From Paralvinella palmiformis (Eukaryota; Annelida; Polychaeta; Terebellida; Alvinellidae): a DNA stretch of 64,000 nt. The DNA lies in the NCBI GenBank assembly GCA_025642065.1, contig JAODUP010000483.1, positions 245,539 to 309,538 on the forward strand, given 5' to 3'. This document shows, in pieces, positions 63,377 to 64,000 of this stretch (the stretch's first letter is position 1; every line of letters begins with the position of its first letter). The translations under genes were made by a program, and so were the position numbers. The notes beneath the pieces are model-generated. The model was given only the letters and a program-made list of their open reading frames with translations, searched no databases and was not told where the DNA came from.

Positions 63377-64000
63377 CATATAAAGAGGTTCAGACACAGA
63401 GCATCAACATATCTAAACATACTTCGAGACCTACCTCCATAAATCTAAATACAAATACAACTATACATACATTAATCTAAAAATTAAATGTTCCATACCT
63501 CCACATATTGATAGATGTGTGCGTATACCTAAGCGTGTGTCTGGTCTACTCATCAGCCTGTGGGAACCAGCTAATTCGCTTTTCGTACGCGACAAATATG
63601 TCACGCCCACAGGAAAGCGGCTACATGCAGGCTACGTACAAAAAGCGGAAGCACGTAAAAACATACCATTTCGCAACAAACAACACGTGCGTGTGGTTCA
63701 ATGGCGAGTTACTACATACATAACATAACCATTTTGACACCACAGTTTATGACACCAACAGTAATTTTCTGTGGTCCAAAAGAAACCTGTATATAAAACA
63801 TTTCGACACCTCAGATGTTGACCTCAGCTTTATTCTGGGTTCGAATAACTGAATAAATCCCACCTATATGAACCATGTATTAATACACGTCCGACTAGTC
63901 TGGCGTCGAAGTTCTTCTCTAACCTAAGTGAAAATTCAGGCCTTTTCTATACCCTCGGTGTGTTAACAAACATTACAGTTTGTTACGGCAAAAAACTTTT
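63377..64000 (+). mobile_element. LTR-like non-autonomous element, copy C4 (5' end, cut by window)
   Basis: The LTR runs from about 63377 (GTACATATAAAGAGG) to about 63920. It has TATATAAAA (63790-63798), AATAAA (63852-63857) and TGGCGTCGAAG (63901). It continues into internal sequence shared with C1 and C2 (GTGTTAACAAACA at about 63958) up to the window end. The LTR frame carries a one-base insertion and a short deletion compared with C2, so it is not a conserved protein. Confidence 0.75.

Overview
No protein-coding host gene can be supported anywhere in this window. It is AT-rich animal DNA made of decayed non-LTR retrotransposons, tRNA-derived SINE-like units, an LTR-like non-autonomous element, and an extreme density of microsatellites: (TA)n tracts often joined to (CA/GT)n, plus (CT)n, (ATT)n and (AGT)n. 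The LINE remnants are of CR1/L2 type and several end in (ATT)n. This texture fits a repeat-rich lophotrochozoan, most plausibly a mollusc and perhaps a cephalopod; that assignment is inference from texture and is not secured by any gene. Open frames of 60 to 217 codons are mostly read-through of microsatellites or relics of mobile elements.

The main large-scale structure is a set of diverged colinear paralogous blocks. Block 1 runs from about 0.6 to 19.1 kb, block 2 from about 20.7 to 45.1 kb, and block 3 from about 49.4 kb to the window end. I lettered the shared segments. A: 0.6-3.9, 20.7-25.2 and 49.4-52.3 kb. B: 9.8-10.6 and 27.2-28.5 kb. D: 12.5-15.1, 38.7-40.3 and 53.9-54.6 kb. E: 15.7-16.1 and 42.0-42.25 kb. 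F: 18.2-19.1 and 43.8-45.1 kb. G: 30.1-32.2 and 59.6-60.6 kb. H (weak): 7.4 and 63.1 kb. Blocks 1 and 2 keep the order A-B-D-E-F, so an old tandem or segmental duplication with a period near 20 kb is the simplest reading. Differences between blocks are mobile-element insertions with visible empty sites, microsatellite length changes, and deletions.

Mobile elements, left to right: two head-to-head LINE fragments (4.99-6.35 kb), a LINE 3' tail (20.4 kb), a LINE C-terminal fragment with an intact 156-codon frame (23.1 kb), LINE fragments on the minus strand (34.0 and 36.1 kb), and a longer broken reverse transcriptase (57.6-59.0 kb). There are SINE-like units at 13.0, 38.8 and 41.4 kb, and a roughly 300-bp repeat next to CA/GT tracts at 22, 44 and 61 kb. 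The most interesting element is LTR-like and non-autonomous. It has four copies (11.7, 36.9-38.3, 52.9-53.7 and 63.4 kb) with a TATA box, a polyadenylation signal and no recognisable gag or pol. Three copies lie just upstream of segment D in the three blocks, yet they differ from each other by only a few percent while the flanks are far more diverged.

Other local structures are an 87-bp minisatellite (47.8-48.3 kb) open in reading frames on both strands, a 620-bp trinucleotide array (51.2-51.8 kb), self-complementary microsatellites at 16.8 and 21.0 kb, and a GC-rich island near 29.0 kb.
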